NCBI RefSeq assembly: GCF_002262885.1
Contig: NZ_NKYF01000032.1
Span: 1 to 64,000 of the forward strand
Origin: Pseudonocardia sp. MH-G8
Lineage (GTDB): Bacteria; Actinomycetota; Actinomycetes; Mycobacteriales; Pseudonocardiaceae
DNA length: 64,000 nt
Direction of reading: 5' to 3'
Position 1 is the stretch's first letter. Every line of letters starts with the position of its first letter. The notes under the pieces are model-generated. The model ran no database searches, had not been told where the DNA came from, and saw only the letters and a program-made list of their open reading frames with translations. Position numbers and translations under genes: made by a program. Positions 35,436 through 44,000 of this stretch are shown here, piece by piece.

Positions 35436-35995
35436 CGCCCGGCACCTCCCCGCACCGGATCGTCGGCCCGCGGCCGGCGCAGATCATCACCGAGCCGGTC
35501 GTAGCGTCCGCGGTCGGTGGACAGCACCACGGTGGCGACGATCGTGGCGAACAACCCGACGCCCAGGGTCATCATCGTCAGCATCTGCCCGCCCATCAGC
35601 GCCTCTCCGAGGGCGAAGGTCGGGTCGGGCGGGGGCTCGCCCTCGCGCGTCGGCCAGTCGACGAGCAGGATCCCGGCGGCCAGCACCGCGAAGGTGCCCA
35701 CCGAGATCGTCATGGACCCGGCCTTGTTGTGATACATCGCCATGGGCATCAGCCCGGCCGGGTTCATCATGTACATGATCATGAAGACGGCCATGATCAC
35801 CATTTCGATGACCATCATCAGCGCGATCACCACGCCGAGGTAACCCAGGCCCAGCAGCAGTACCAGCCCGGCCACCGCGAGGAACGAGGCCAGCAACGCG
35901 AAGGTCACCTGCGCCATCGAGTTCAGCCGGAACACCAGGAACCCGAACACGACCGCGGCGATAGCCAGCACCCAGAACAGCACGATCGACAGCAC
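35432..35995 (-). CDS. nuoJ: NADH-quinone oxidoreductase-like subunit J
   Basis: The 187-residue subunit has five hydrophobic segments, with the third-helix pattern GLGYLGVVIALMMVIEMVIMAVFM corresponding to the NuoJ pi-bulge helix. It starts at GTG 35995, directly after the nuoH stop (TAG at 35996-35998). A Gly/Asp/Arg-rich C-terminus follows the last helix. Confidence 0.87.
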   Translation of the reverse strand: MLSIVLFWVLAIAAVVFGFLVFRLNSMAQVTFALLASFLAVAGLVLLLGLGYLGVVIALMMVIEMVIMAVFMIMYMMNPAGLMPMAMYHNKAGSMTISVGTFAVLAAGILLVDWPTREGEPPPDPTFALGEALMGGQMLTMMTLGVGLFATIVATVVLSTDRGRYDRLGDDLRRPRADDPVRGGAGR

Positions 35996-36943
35996 CTACG
36001 CCCCTCCTCTCTGCAGCACGATCAGGGCGACAACCAGCGCCTGCGCGATGGTCAGCGGGATCAGCACCACCCAGGCGAACTCCATGTAGCGATCCATCCG
36101 CAGCGTCGGCAGCCGCCGGCGCAGCCAGATCAGCACCGCCAGCACGCCGCCGGTCTTGACCGCCACCCAGGCCCAGGCGGGCAGCACCGGGCCGGCCCCG
36201 CCGCCGAGGAACAGCGGCACCGCCATCGCCGCCGCCACCACGAACAGCAACCACCGACCGCCGGCGAACATCAGACGGTCCACACCGGACAGCTCCGCCG
36301 CCGCTCCTCCCGCCACGTCGCGCGCCACCGGCGCGTCGAACGGCCCCCAGAACGCCATCGCGGCCGCCGAGAGCAGGTACACGACGAACGCGGCCGGCAT
36401 CAGCACGACGAACCACAGATCGCGCTGGGCGTCGACGATCGCTGTGATCCGCAGGCTCTCCGCGCCCAGAGCGGCGGTGATGATCGCGAACATGTGCGGC
36501 AGCTCGTAGGCCAAGCCCTGCGCGACGAACCGGTAACCGCCGATTAGGCTCAGCGCGCTGTTGGCGCCCCAGCCGACCATCCACACCGCGGCCCACGCCA
36601 GCACCTCCATGGAGTTGAACCACACGACTCCCACGGAGAGGTCGGCCACCGGGCGCTCCCCCAGCGGCACGACGGCCGCAGCCAGCAGCGCGGCCACCGG
36701 GAGGATCCCGCCGCCGATGCGCCACAGCACACGGTCGGCGGCGACGGTCCGCCGACGCTGACCGACCAGCAGCCGCGCCGACTCTCGGACCGGCGCCGCG
36801 ACGGCTACCCGCAGACCGGCCGGGCCGCCGCGCGCCCGCGACGTGAGCGCGGTATCAAACGCCAGCGCCCCCCACGTCGCCAGACCGAGCAGGACCGGCA
36901 GCAGCAGCACCGACCACACCGGAAGCGACTCGGTCTCACCCAC
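35996..36943 (-). CDS. nuoH: NADH-quinone oxidoreductase-like subunit H, divergent
   Basis: The 315-residue subunit has about eight helices and recognisable NuoH segments (ELPHMFAIITAALGAESL). The quinone-chamber loop is altered: FWGPFDAPVARDVAGGAAAELSG replaces the family's T-x-R-x-PFDLPEAEAELVAG, losing most of the acidic residues. GTG 36943 has GGAAGGGG six bases upstream and overlaps the upstream gene by 8 bases. The changes suggest a different electron or quinone interaction. Confidence 0.85.
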   Translation of the reverse strand: MGETESLPVWSVLLLPVLLGLATWGALAFDTALTSRARGGPAGLRVAVAAPVRESARLLVGQRRRTVAADRVLWRIGGGILPVAALLAAAVVPLGERPVADLSVGVVWFNSMEVLAWAAVWMVGWGANSALSLIGGYRFVAQGLAYELPHMFAIITAALGAESLRITAIVDAQRDLWFVVLMPAAFVVYLLSAAAMAFWGPFDAPVARDVAGGAAAELSGVDRLMFAGGRWLLFVVAAAMAVPLFLGGGAGPVLPAWAWVAVKTGGVLAVLIWLRRRLPTLRMDRYMEFAWVVLIPLTIAQALVVALIVLQRGGA

Positions 36944-38066
36944 GCAGCACCCCTTCCCGGGTCTCGACCGGTTCGGTGTCCGGGTCGAGCACCGCAACGA
37001 TCAGCCGGGCCGCCGCGAACTCGGCGCCGACCAGGAGGTCCGGCAGGGCGTCGGCCGCGACGTGGGTCGGCGGTGCCGTAGCGCGGTCGGTCATCGCCGC
37101 CTCCACCGCGGCCAGCCGCGCCTCCAGTTGGGCGCTGACATCGGCCGTGCCGGTGCCGATCCCGCCGACGAGCCAGCGCAGGGTGCGGGAGCGGCGTAGC
37201 CGACGGACAGTGGCCGTCGCGACTCCGGCGACCTGTTCGGTGGGGGCACCGGCCAGCAGCGCGTCCCTGACGCGTCGCGCCCGCGCAGACTCATCGGCCC
37301 ATCCCGCGACGGCCAGGAAGCGGCCGATCCCGTCGAGCTCCCGAACCACCGCGTTGTCGGCATTCCAGAACGCCGCCCCGTGGTCGCGGTCGAGGACCTC
37401 AGCTCTGGCCTCCTGGATCACGTCACCTTGCACGAGAAGGTGCACGACGAGGCCGGACGGCCAGTCCGGCAGCACCGGGCCCAGCGACACGTGCAGCCGA
37501 TCGAGCATCAGCCCGTCGCGGTCCTCTCCCAGGTCCGCCATCGGCAGGCCTCCCGGCAGCTCCATGCCGCCGTGCTCATCGTGCTCAACCTGGCCGGCCT
37601 CACCGCTGTCGCCGCCGTCCTGACCCCCGCGCTCCCCGTGGCCGTCATGCGGGTGCCCGCCGCGAGGTCCGTCCGCGTGCCTCCCTGCCCGGTCCTCGCC
37701 GTCGTCACCGCCACCGCTCGCGCGCCCGGCGCCGGTCCGGTCGGCAGCTTGACGCCCGGGGTCGGCCAGGGCAGCCGCCGCGACGTCGAGCGCGCCGGTG
37801 ACATCGGAAAAGCCGGTCACGTCCGCCCGGGCCCGCGGCGCCGAAACCTGCGCCCAAATCCGGTCGATCACCGATGCGAGCCCTCGACCAGGAGCGCCCG
37901 CGATGGCGACCAGATCGGCATCCGCGGGACCCATCGCCTCGGGCCAACCCCGACGGGCCAGTTCGGCTTCCACGGCAAGCCGAGCGGCCGTTCCGCCCAC
38001 GGTCGGGATCACCAGCGCGTGCGGGCGGCGGGCTCCGACACGGAGCAACCGCGACGTCAGGTCCAC
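36936..38066 (-). CDS. NuoB-like/NuoD-like fusion lacking Fe-S ligands, with His-rich linker
   Basis: The 376-residue soluble protein occupies the place of nuoB-nuoC-nuoD. Residues 1-100 resemble NuoB (ARRGWPEAMGPADADLVAIAG aligns with the region after the N2 site), but the Cys-Cys pair is absent (TVGG). Residues about 104-166 form an Asp/Gly linker with His130, 138, 140, 143, 162 and 165. Residues from 167 resemble the NuoD start (DRLHVSLGPVLPDWPSGLVVHLLVQGDV). I see no [Fe-S] cysteine motif. GTG 38066 overlaps the nuoA stop. This assignment rests on pattern recognition, not alignment. Confidence 0.6.
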   Translation of the reverse strand: MDLTSRLLRVGARRPHALVIPTVGGTAARLAVEAELARRGWPEAMGPADADLVAIAGAPGRGLASVIDRIWAQVSAPRARADVTGFSDVTGALDVAAAALADPGRQAADRTGAGRASGGGDDGEDRAGRHADGPRGGHPHDGHGERGGQDGGDSGEAGQVEHDEHGGMELPGGLPMADLGEDRDGLMLDRLHVSLGPVLPDWPSGLVVHLLVQGDVIQEARAEVLDRDHGAAFWNADNAVVRELDGIGRFLAVAGWADESARARRVRDALLAGAPTEQVAGVATATVRRLRRSRTLRWLVGGIGTGTADVSAQLEARLAAVEAAMTDRATAPPTHVAADALPDLLVGAEFAAARLIVAVLDPDTEPVETREGVLRG

Positions 38067-38407
38067 CGCAGCGCCCCCTCACGCCAGGCGTACACCACGC
38101 CGGCGAACAAGATGCCGAGGAACAGAAACATCTCGACCACAGCCGGCGCGCCGACCCGCGAGACGACGAGCGTCCACGGGTACATGAACAGCATCTCCAT
38201 GTCGAAGGCCAGGAACACCAGGGTCACGGGGTACCAGCGGACGTGGAACCTGGAGAAGGCGTGCTCGACGGGCGGCAGCCCGCCCGAGTACGGCGCGACC
38301 TCGATCATCGTGGGTCGGACGGCGAGTACCGCCGACAGGCCGTAGCCGGCCGCCACGATCCCGACCGCGCCAGCAAGCAGAACCAACACAGGGGTGAACT
38401 CACCCAT
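38057..38407 (-). CDS. nuoA: NADH-quinone oxidoreductase-like subunit A
   Basis: The 116-residue subunit has three helices and the NuoA pattern FSRFHVRWYPVTLVFLAFDMEMLFMYPW. The first loop normally carries YECG; here it is YSGG (40-43), so the conserved Cys and Glu are both lost. ATG 38407 is the first gene of the operon. The CTACGTAG palindrome lies 53 bases upstream, suggesting shared regulation with the copper genes. Confidence 0.88.
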   Translation of the reverse strand: MGEFTPVLVLLAGAVGIVAAGYGLSAVLAVRPTMIEVAPYSGGLPPVEHAFSRFHVRWYPVTLVFLAFDMEMLFMYPWTLVVSRVGAPAVVEMFLFLGILFAGVVYAWREGALRWT

Positions 38408-38459
38408 CCCACCGACCTCCCCACCCGACCTCATCGCGTGCCGTCGACTTCCGGTGCAA

Positions 38460-38467
38460 CTACGTAG
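38460..38467. promoter_or_regulatory. CTACGTAG palindrome upstream of the complex I-like operon
   Basis: An exact copy of the palindrome found in the multicopper-oxidase and SHOCT promoters. On the minus strand GGGTAC lies four bases before it, the same spacing as TACTAT at the oxidase promoter, though that hexamer is not a good -10 box. Confidence 0.5.
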
Positions 38468-38696
38468 GTTCGTACCCACAGGAGTGGCGCGGTAACGCTC
38501 ATCTCGATGTTCACGCGCTCGCCGGTCGAGGACGACGTCGTGCTGGCCGGCCCTGCGCAGGCCGACCGGTGGTCGCGCTCGATGCGCGCCACCAACGTCG
38601 GCTCCGAGACAGCCCTGGCTAGTGCCTCGTCCGAGAAGGTTGGCGTTGTAACCCGGTCCTGGTGATCGGCTGGGAGGCTGTCGTCGGAGGTGGGCG

Positions 38697-39624
38697 ATGG
38701 CACGACAGCCTGAGGTTTTCGTCCGGAAGCTGGATCCGGCCGAGGCACAGCGACTTGTGAAGATCACCCGCACGGCGCGGGACCGGGTCCGGCTACGTCG
38801 GGCGGGGATCGTGCTGGCCTCTGTCCAGGGCCGCAGCGCGACCGAGGCTGCCGCGATGTTCGCCGCGACCGCGCAGTACGCGCGGGAGGTGATCCACGCG
38901 TTCAACGACAAGGGGTTCGCGGCGCTGGACCCAAAATGGAGCGGGGGCCGTCCTCCTAAGTTCGGCCCCCACGCTCGCGAGCTGATCTGTCGGGTCGCCC
39001 GGACCCCGCCACAGCAGGTCGGGCTGCCATTCACCACGTGGAGCCTGTCCAAGCTGGTCGAGCACCTGCGCGAGCGGCACCGGATCGAGATCAGCACCGA
39101 CACCGTGCGCCGGATCCTGCGCACCGCGAGAGTGCGCTGGCAGGCCACGAAGACCTGGAAATCCAGCAAGGACCCGCAGTTCGCCGAGAAGATGGCCCGG
39201 ATACTCGAGCTCTACGACCGCTCCGCCGCCGGGCAGCTGACCGAGGGTGCGCGGGTGGTCTGCGTGGACGAGTTCGGGCCGCTGAACCTGCAACCCCGCC
39301 CGGGCAGGGCTGGTTCCCCAGCGGCCGTCCGGCACGGCTGCGGGCGACCTACAACCGCTACGGCGGTGTCCGGCACATGCTCGCCGGGCTCGATCTCGCC
39401 TCCGGTCAGCTGTTCTACCGGCTGCGGGATCGCAAGCGCTGGCAGGAGTTCCTCGCGTTCCTGCGCCAGCTCCGGGCCCCGGTTCCCTACCGGCCGTCTG
39501 CACGTCGTCTGCGACAACTTCTCCCCGCACCGCAAGGCCGAAGTCGCCGACTGGTGCGCGTCCAACGACGTCGAGTTGGTGTTCACCCCGACACATGCGT
39601 CCTGGCTGAACTGGATCGAGGCAG
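38697..39624 (+). mobile_element. Truncated IS630-family transposase
   Basis: The product reads as an IS630 transposase: an N-terminal helix-turn-helix region (RRAGIVLASVQGRSATEAA, GRPPKF), first Asp in VVCVDEFGPL, second in VVCDNFSPH and Glu in ASWLNWIEA. The frame changes near 39303 and returns near 39500, so the gene is broken, and homology ends just after the catalytic Glu at about 39622, where integrase-side sequence begins. A TAGTGCCTCGTCCGAG stretch near 38615 may be the left end. The element is inactive. Confidence 0.75.
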
Positions 39625-40815
39625 GGCCCGGTGGTCTGTGACGGCCGTTGTCCAACTGGTGGCGGCGAGGGTGGCGAGTGCGTCGATCCAGCGTCGTTGC
39701 AGGCAGTCCAGGAGCTGGGCATCGAGTTCGGGGGCGACGTGGCTGTAGACGTGTTGGATCTTGTCCGGGATCCGGTGGCCGAGGCGGACTGATTGGGCGA
39801 CCTCGGGGATGTGGTCGGCGATCATCCACGTCTTGTGGCTGTGTCGGAACCCGTGGAACGTCAGCCGAGGCACCGCGGGTGGGACGGCGACGGCGGGACG
39901 GGGTCGGTGGATGGTGCCGTCGGCGGCGGGGCGCATCGCGCGGCGGGAGAAGTTGGACCGGCGCAGGAACGCGCCGTCCGCGGCGACGAACACGTAGGGG
40001 TGGCGGTGCCCGGCGAGATGGTGGTGCAGCAGCTCGGTCAGGAACGGGGGCAGGGTGATTTCGCGGGCGGACTCGGCGGTCTTGGGCGGACCGAGGTAAT
40101 GCCGGCCGTCGACTTCATGCAGGGCCCCGACGTCGGGGGCGATGACGATTCGCCCAACGCTGTCGGGGTGCAGGTGGGTGTTGTCGCGGTGCAGACCGGT
40201 GAGTTCGCCCCAGCGGGCACCGGTCCAGGCGGCGGTGAGCATGAGGATGCCGGTGGCGGGCCCGGCCAGGCGGGCGCTGTTGAGCGCGACCTGCAGTGCC
40301 TGTTCGGGGCGGGCCCACACCGCCTTGGTGACGGTCTCGTGGCGGCGCCGGCCACGACGGTGTGGGCGGATCGGGTTGGCGGGGATGAGGCGCTCGTCGG
40401 CGGCGTCGGCGAGCATCATGTTCAGCAGCTTGAGGATGGTGGTGACGGTGGCGCTCGCGTAGCCGTCGGCGCGCAGCTTCTTGACCCAGGCGGTCACGGC
40501 GATTCCGCTGATCTTGTTGAGGCGGGTGGTGCCCCACCGGGGCAGGATGTGGTTGCGGGTGAGGCTGCGATATTGGGCCAGCGTGGTGGGGGCGACGTCG
40601 AGGGCGTCGAACCAGGCCTCGATCCACTCGGCGAGGGGGAGGTTGCCGGCGTCGGGGTCGGTGAACGCGCCACGTTGACGGTCGGTATCGATCGCTCGGG
40701 CTTTTGCCTCGGCGGCCTTCTTGGTCGGGAAGCCGGGGATGGAGCCGTGGGTGCCGTCGTCGCGCCAGAAGCGCACCCGCCAGCTGCTGGTTCCGGTCTT
40801 CTCGACGAAAGACAT
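39583..40815 (-). CDS. int: Tyrosine site-specific recombinase (integrase)
   Basis: The 410-residue integrase has an AP2-like N-terminal arm (residues 10-45), a SAM-like core-binding domain and a catalytic domain with Arg201 (TGARWGEL), His321 and Arg324 (HGFRHS), His347 (LGHR) and the nucleophile Tyr357 (HVYSH). ATG 40815 has GGGAAGGACCGAGGG upstream. The last dozen or so codons lie in IS630-derived sequence, so the element boundary or a rearrangement lies near 39625. It marks the left end of the conjugative element. Confidence 0.9.
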   Translation of the reverse strand: MSFVEKTGTSSWRVRFWRDDGTHGSIPGFPTKKAAEAKARAIDTDRQRGAFTDPDAGNLPLAEWIEAWFDALDVAPTTLAQYRSLTRNHILPRWGTTRLNKISGIAVTAWVKKLRADGYASATVTTILKLLNMMLADAADERLIPANPIRPHRRGRRRHETVTKAVWARPEQALQVALNSARLAGPATGILMLTAAWTGARWGELTGLHRDNTHLHPDSVGRIVIAPDVGALHEVDGRHYLGPPKTAESAREITLPPFLTELLHHHLAGHRHPYVFVAADGAFLRRSNFSRRAMRPAADGTIHRPRPAVAVPPAVPRLTFHGFRHSHKTWMIADHIPEVAQSVRLGHRIPDKIQHVYSHVAPELDAQLLDCLQRRWIDALATLAATSWTTAVTDHRALPRSSSARTHVSG

Positions 40816-40952
40816 CCCTCGGTCCTTCCCCTGATGTGGCCGCGGCTGCATGCGGTGGCTGACGTTCATGGACGCTCGATACTGCCCAGAGCGCCAGTCC
40901 CTGATCGATGTCCTCGGCGCGACGCCCGCGGCGCACCGGCCCGGGCGGCCGG

Positions 40953-41327
40953 TCAGCCGAGACGTCGTTCCCGCCGGACCGTCCGGGGCGGCCGGCTGGT
41001 GTGGGCGGGCTGGGCTGCGGCAGCGGCGATGGCGGTGATGTCGGCCGGGGAGAACCGCAGGTGCTTGCCCAGGAAGGTGCACGGAACGGCGCGCGCGGTG
41101 GCCTTGCGCCGCAGCCAGGACTCGCGCACGGTCAGCAGCTCGGCCGCCGCGGCGGGGGTGTAGAGCGGCAGGAGCGTGGGGCCGGGCGGGTTAGTCCCGC
41201 CCGGCGGGGGCGGGCTGTCCGGTGTGGAGGGCCGGGGCGCTCGTGGGCGATCGGCCGAGTCGGTGCCTGAGACGTCGGCGCCGAGTCCGGTGCGCGGGAC
41301 GGCCGGGCGACGGGGAGGGTGCGGCAT
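40953..41327 (-). CDS. Putative excisionase-like HTH protein
   Basis: The 124-residue protein has a Pro-rich N-terminal half and a C-terminal MerR/excisionase-type winged helix (LYTPAAAAELLTVRESWLRRKA, then FLGKHLRFSPADITAI). Position just upstream of int on the same strand fits a recombination directionality factor. ATG 41327 has GGAG six bases upstream; ATG 41339 is the longer alternative. Confidence 0.75.
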   Translation of the reverse strand: MPHPPRRPAVPRTGLGADVSGTDSADRPRAPRPSTPDSPPPPGGTNPPGPTLLPLYTPAAAAELLTVRESWLRRKATARAVPCTFLGKHLRFSPADITAIAAAAAQPAHTSRPPRTVRRERRLG

Positions 41328-41475
41328 GACGATCTCCATTCAATACTGGTGCGCCGGCGAGCTGCGGTGTCGGATGAGTCGCTGGCCTTGCGCTACACCG
41401 TGCCGTCGTGTGCGGCATCCGCCGTTCCGCAGCGATCCGCGCGCGACCAACGCCCGCCAGCAGCTCGTCGACGAA

Positions 41476-42507
41476 TCACGCCGCTCTGCCCCCGGATCGC
41501 TGGCCAACCCGAGCGCTCGACCTCGAAGATGGCGGCGACGACCACTCGGGTTCCGGCCGAGGATGCGTCAGGTCTTCTGAACTGCCGGGGAACTGTGCCG
41601 TCCGGAACACCACGACGTCCTCGTGGGCGATCAGGTGCAGGGGCAGGCCGGCCGCCCGCTGCTTGCGGATGAAGTCGCGCTGGAAGAACGAACCGCGGGC
41701 GACGAGACCGTCGTCGGCGACACGGCCGAGCAGCGCGACGCAGCGTTCGACGGGCACCAGTCCGGCGCGGGCGCCGCAGGCGAGGATCTGGGAGGGCAGG
41801 TCGATCAGTTCGGCGTGCTCGCGCCACGGCCGGACTGTGATGGCGATGTGGGCACCCGGACGCAGGACCTCGGCGAGGGCGGCGAGGATCCGCTGGAACC
41901 CGGCCAGGAGGCGGTGGTGACCGATGTTCGCGAGGTTCCCGCGGTCGAGCAGGTTGCCGTAGAGGTGGTGGTACTTCTGGACGCCGCCGCCGGGGATGAC
42001 CGACACCTGCCCGTGGGTGGAGGGCCCGTAGGGCGGGGAGGTCACCACGAGCGCGGCCTGCCCGACGAGGTCCGGTGGGAGCAGCGTGGTCAGCTGGCGG
42101 GCGTCGCCGTGGAACACCTGGGAGCCGTCGAGGACGGCCGAGTCGACCCCGTGGCTGACTGCGTGGTCGCGGGCGAGGTCGAGGTTGGCGCGGGCGGCGT
42201 CGACCCAGTGCGGCTCGTACTCGACGCCGACGGCGCGGCGTCCGAGATGGATGGCCTCGATGAGGGTGGTGCCGATCCCGCACATCGGGTCCAGGACGAG
42301 GTCCCCGGGGCGGGTGTAGTGGGCGATGGCGTGGGCGGCGACGGCGGGCAGCATCTTCGCCGGATGCGCGGTCGAGGCCGGGGTGTAGCGGTCCCGTCGC
42401 TGGCTGGCGGGAGGCTGCTGCGCGGTGGTCCACACCGACAGCGGCAGGTCCTCGATGTCGGGGACGGACTCGACCGGGAGCGGTTCGGGGTGGGCGGTGT
42501 CGGGCAT
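41476..42507 (-). CDS. DNA methyltransferase (TSPPY type)
   Basis: The 343-residue protein has the SAM site DPMCGIGTT (73-81) before the catalytic TSPPY (156-160). Motif order and the Ser-Pro-Pro-Tyr form are typical of N4-cytosine or N6-adenine methylases. No restriction endonuclease is beside it, so it is likely an orphan that protects or marks the element. ATG 42507 has GGAAGG upstream; GTG 42561, which overlaps the stop of the upstream gene, is an alternative. Confidence 0.82.
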   Translation of the reverse strand: MPDTAHPEPLPVESVPDIEDLPLSVWTTAQQPPASQRRDRYTPASTAHPAKMLPAVAAHAIAHYTRPGDLVLDPMCGIGTTLIEAIHLGRRAVGVEYEPHWVDAARANLDLARDHAVSHGVDSAVLDGSQVFHGDARQLTTLLPPDLVGQAALVVTSPPYGPSTHGQVSVIPGGGVQKYHHLYGNLLDRGNLANIGHHRLLAGFQRILAALAEVLRPGAHIAITVRPWREHAELIDLPSQILACGARAGLVPVERCVALLGRVADDGLVARGSFFQRDFIRKQRAAGLPLHLIAHEDVVVFRTAQFPGSSEDLTHPRPEPEWSSPPSSRSSARVGQRSGGRAA

Positions 42508-42557
42508 CGCGGTACCTTCCGGGTCGGCGGGCGTGGGGTGGCGGTCGGACGTGGAAG

Positions 42558-43484
42558 TCACGGCCGTGGTGAGTGGGCCGTGGCGGGGTGGGCGCCGGCG
42601 TCGTGGGGCTGGGCGAAGATCAGGACGTCGCTGTGTACGCGCCTGTGCGCCGCGGGCGTCCGGCCGTCCGCGGCGCCGTCGGCCCGGTGGGCGGGGCGCG
42701 GGCGGAGGTGGGCGGGTGGGAGGTGCACGGCGACGACGTGCTGGAGGTAGAGCAGGTCGGCGTTCTGCCCGGCGGTCACCATCGGGCCGGTCGGGTCGAC
42801 GAGGACCCCGTCGCTGCGATCACAGTGGGTGAGTACGGCGAGGACGCCGCCGAGCCGAAGTGCTCGGGCCGCGAGCCGGGCGACGGTGTCGGTGTGCTCG
42901 GTCGCGTCGTGCCGTGCGGGCATGACGGTGATCAGCAGATCGACCCGGCGGGCGACGTCGGGCCCGAAGTGATCGGCGTCGTTCCAATCGGCGTCTGCGG
43001 GGTGGTCTCCGATGCGCGGGCGGCGGCCGAGTTCGGTAACCGCGGCGACGGTGGTTTCCGGGACCGTTTCTCCGTGCCCACCTCGGGTGGCGGCGGGCCA
43101 GGGCAGGAGCAGGACGGTGGCGCCGGGTTCGGTGAACGAGATGACGGCGCGGGCCAGCACGGACAGCGGCCAGACCGGGCCTGACGGCTCGATCTCCGGC
43201 GGCCCGCCTGGCCTCGACAGGCGCACAGGTCCGTTCACGCTGGCGGCGTCCGGGGCGGTCTCGTGCCGGGTCGGCGTGAACCAGATGGTGGACGGGGTCG
43301 GCTGGTTGCCGCGCCGGGTTTCGCGGCGCCCGGAGTTCGCCGGGCTGCGCCGCGTGCGGGTCGGCGCGGTCGGGTAGGGCCGGAAGTCGACGACCGCTCG
43401 GACTCGGCGCGCCTGGCTCAGGATGGCAGGGGCGGGGGCAGCGGGGTTCTGTTCGTCGCGGGCCGCGGGATCGTCGGACTGCAC
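42558..43484 (-). CDS. Methyltransferase-like partner protein
   Basis: The product (308 residues from GTG 43484, CAGGAG upstream) has a Rossmann-like pattern (AVISFTEPGATVLLLPWP, DLLITVMPARHD, LRLGGVLAVLTHC, then AGQNADLLYLQHVVAVHLP) but no clear catalytic NPPY or SPPY. It is coupled to the DNA methylase by a GTGA overlap and may be its specificity or companion subunit. The frame is open further upstream across the iteron region, where it is not protein-like. No close family is recognised. Confidence 0.6.
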   Translation of the reverse strand: MQSDDPAARDEQNPAAPAPAILSQARRVRAVVDFRPYPTAPTRTRRSPANSGRRETRRGNQPTPSTIWFTPTRHETAPDAASVNGPVRLSRPGGPPEIEPSGPVWPLSVLARAVISFTEPGATVLLLPWPAATRGGHGETVPETTVAAVTELGRRPRIGDHPADADWNDADHFGPDVARRVDLLITVMPARHDATEHTDTVARLAARALRLGGVLAVLTHCDRSDGVLVDPTGPMVTAGQNADLLYLQHVVAVHLPPAHLRPRPAHRADGAADGRTPAAHRRVHSDVLIFAQPHDAGAHPATAHSPRP

Positions 43485-43734
43485 AGGGGCGCTCCTGGGG
43501 TCAGGGCCGGGCCGCGCTCCAGGCGCAGCCGAGGACACCCCTGAACTCCGTCGTCGAGGCCCGCCGGGGACATCCCGACATTCGCCTGCCGGTACTCGGA
43601 ACGCTCGCGTCACCCGTCCACTCGCCGTCTGCGTCGCGGCACCCGACCGATGAGCACCCCGACGTGCGCAGGACGGCTGACGGGGTTCAGGAATATGGCG
43701 GTGGCGCACTCGTCCCGCCGTGCGGTCGAACGAC

Positions 43735-43789
43735 CGGTACCAACCGGGTACCGGCCACATACCGATGAGGTACCGATCGGGTACCGCAT
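43735..43789. repeat. Five 11-bp phased TACC repeats (iteron-like)
   Basis: TACC recurs at 43738, 43749, 43760, 43771 and 43782, exactly 11 bases apart, usually as GGTACC or GGGTACCG. Single TACC-type sites also occur at 43908 and 43941, 33 bases apart. The period does not match codons. The array lies between the minus-strand partner gene (start 43484) and the plus-strand gene at 44001, in a non-coding stretch of about 500 bases, so it is a likely protein-binding array. Confidence 0.7.
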
Positions 43790-44000
43790 CAGATTCTGCC
43801 TGGTCAAGGACGTGATCGAGATTCAGGCGTCGCCGGACCAGGCCGCGCTTCGAGCCGCCGAACCCGTACGAACAAGAGCCTCCGAGTGGTTGGCGGTAAG
43901 CGTTTCGTACCTCTCCGGTAAGTGAACGGGAGCGGTTCGGTACCACCGGCTGTGGCGTCCTTTCCTCGCTGATTCATCGAGCGAGGCGAGGAGCCGACGG

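Noticed and set aside
31525..36761. Long plus-strand frames opposite the nuo operon
   Set aside because: Their Arg/His/Gln/Gly-rich composition is typical of antisense frames in GC-rich genes, and the minus-strand products are recognisable complex I subunits.
43485..43946. Upstream extension of the methyltransferase partner gene
   Set aside because: It would run through the 11-bp TACC repeats, whose period is not a codon multiple, and the residues are not protein-like.
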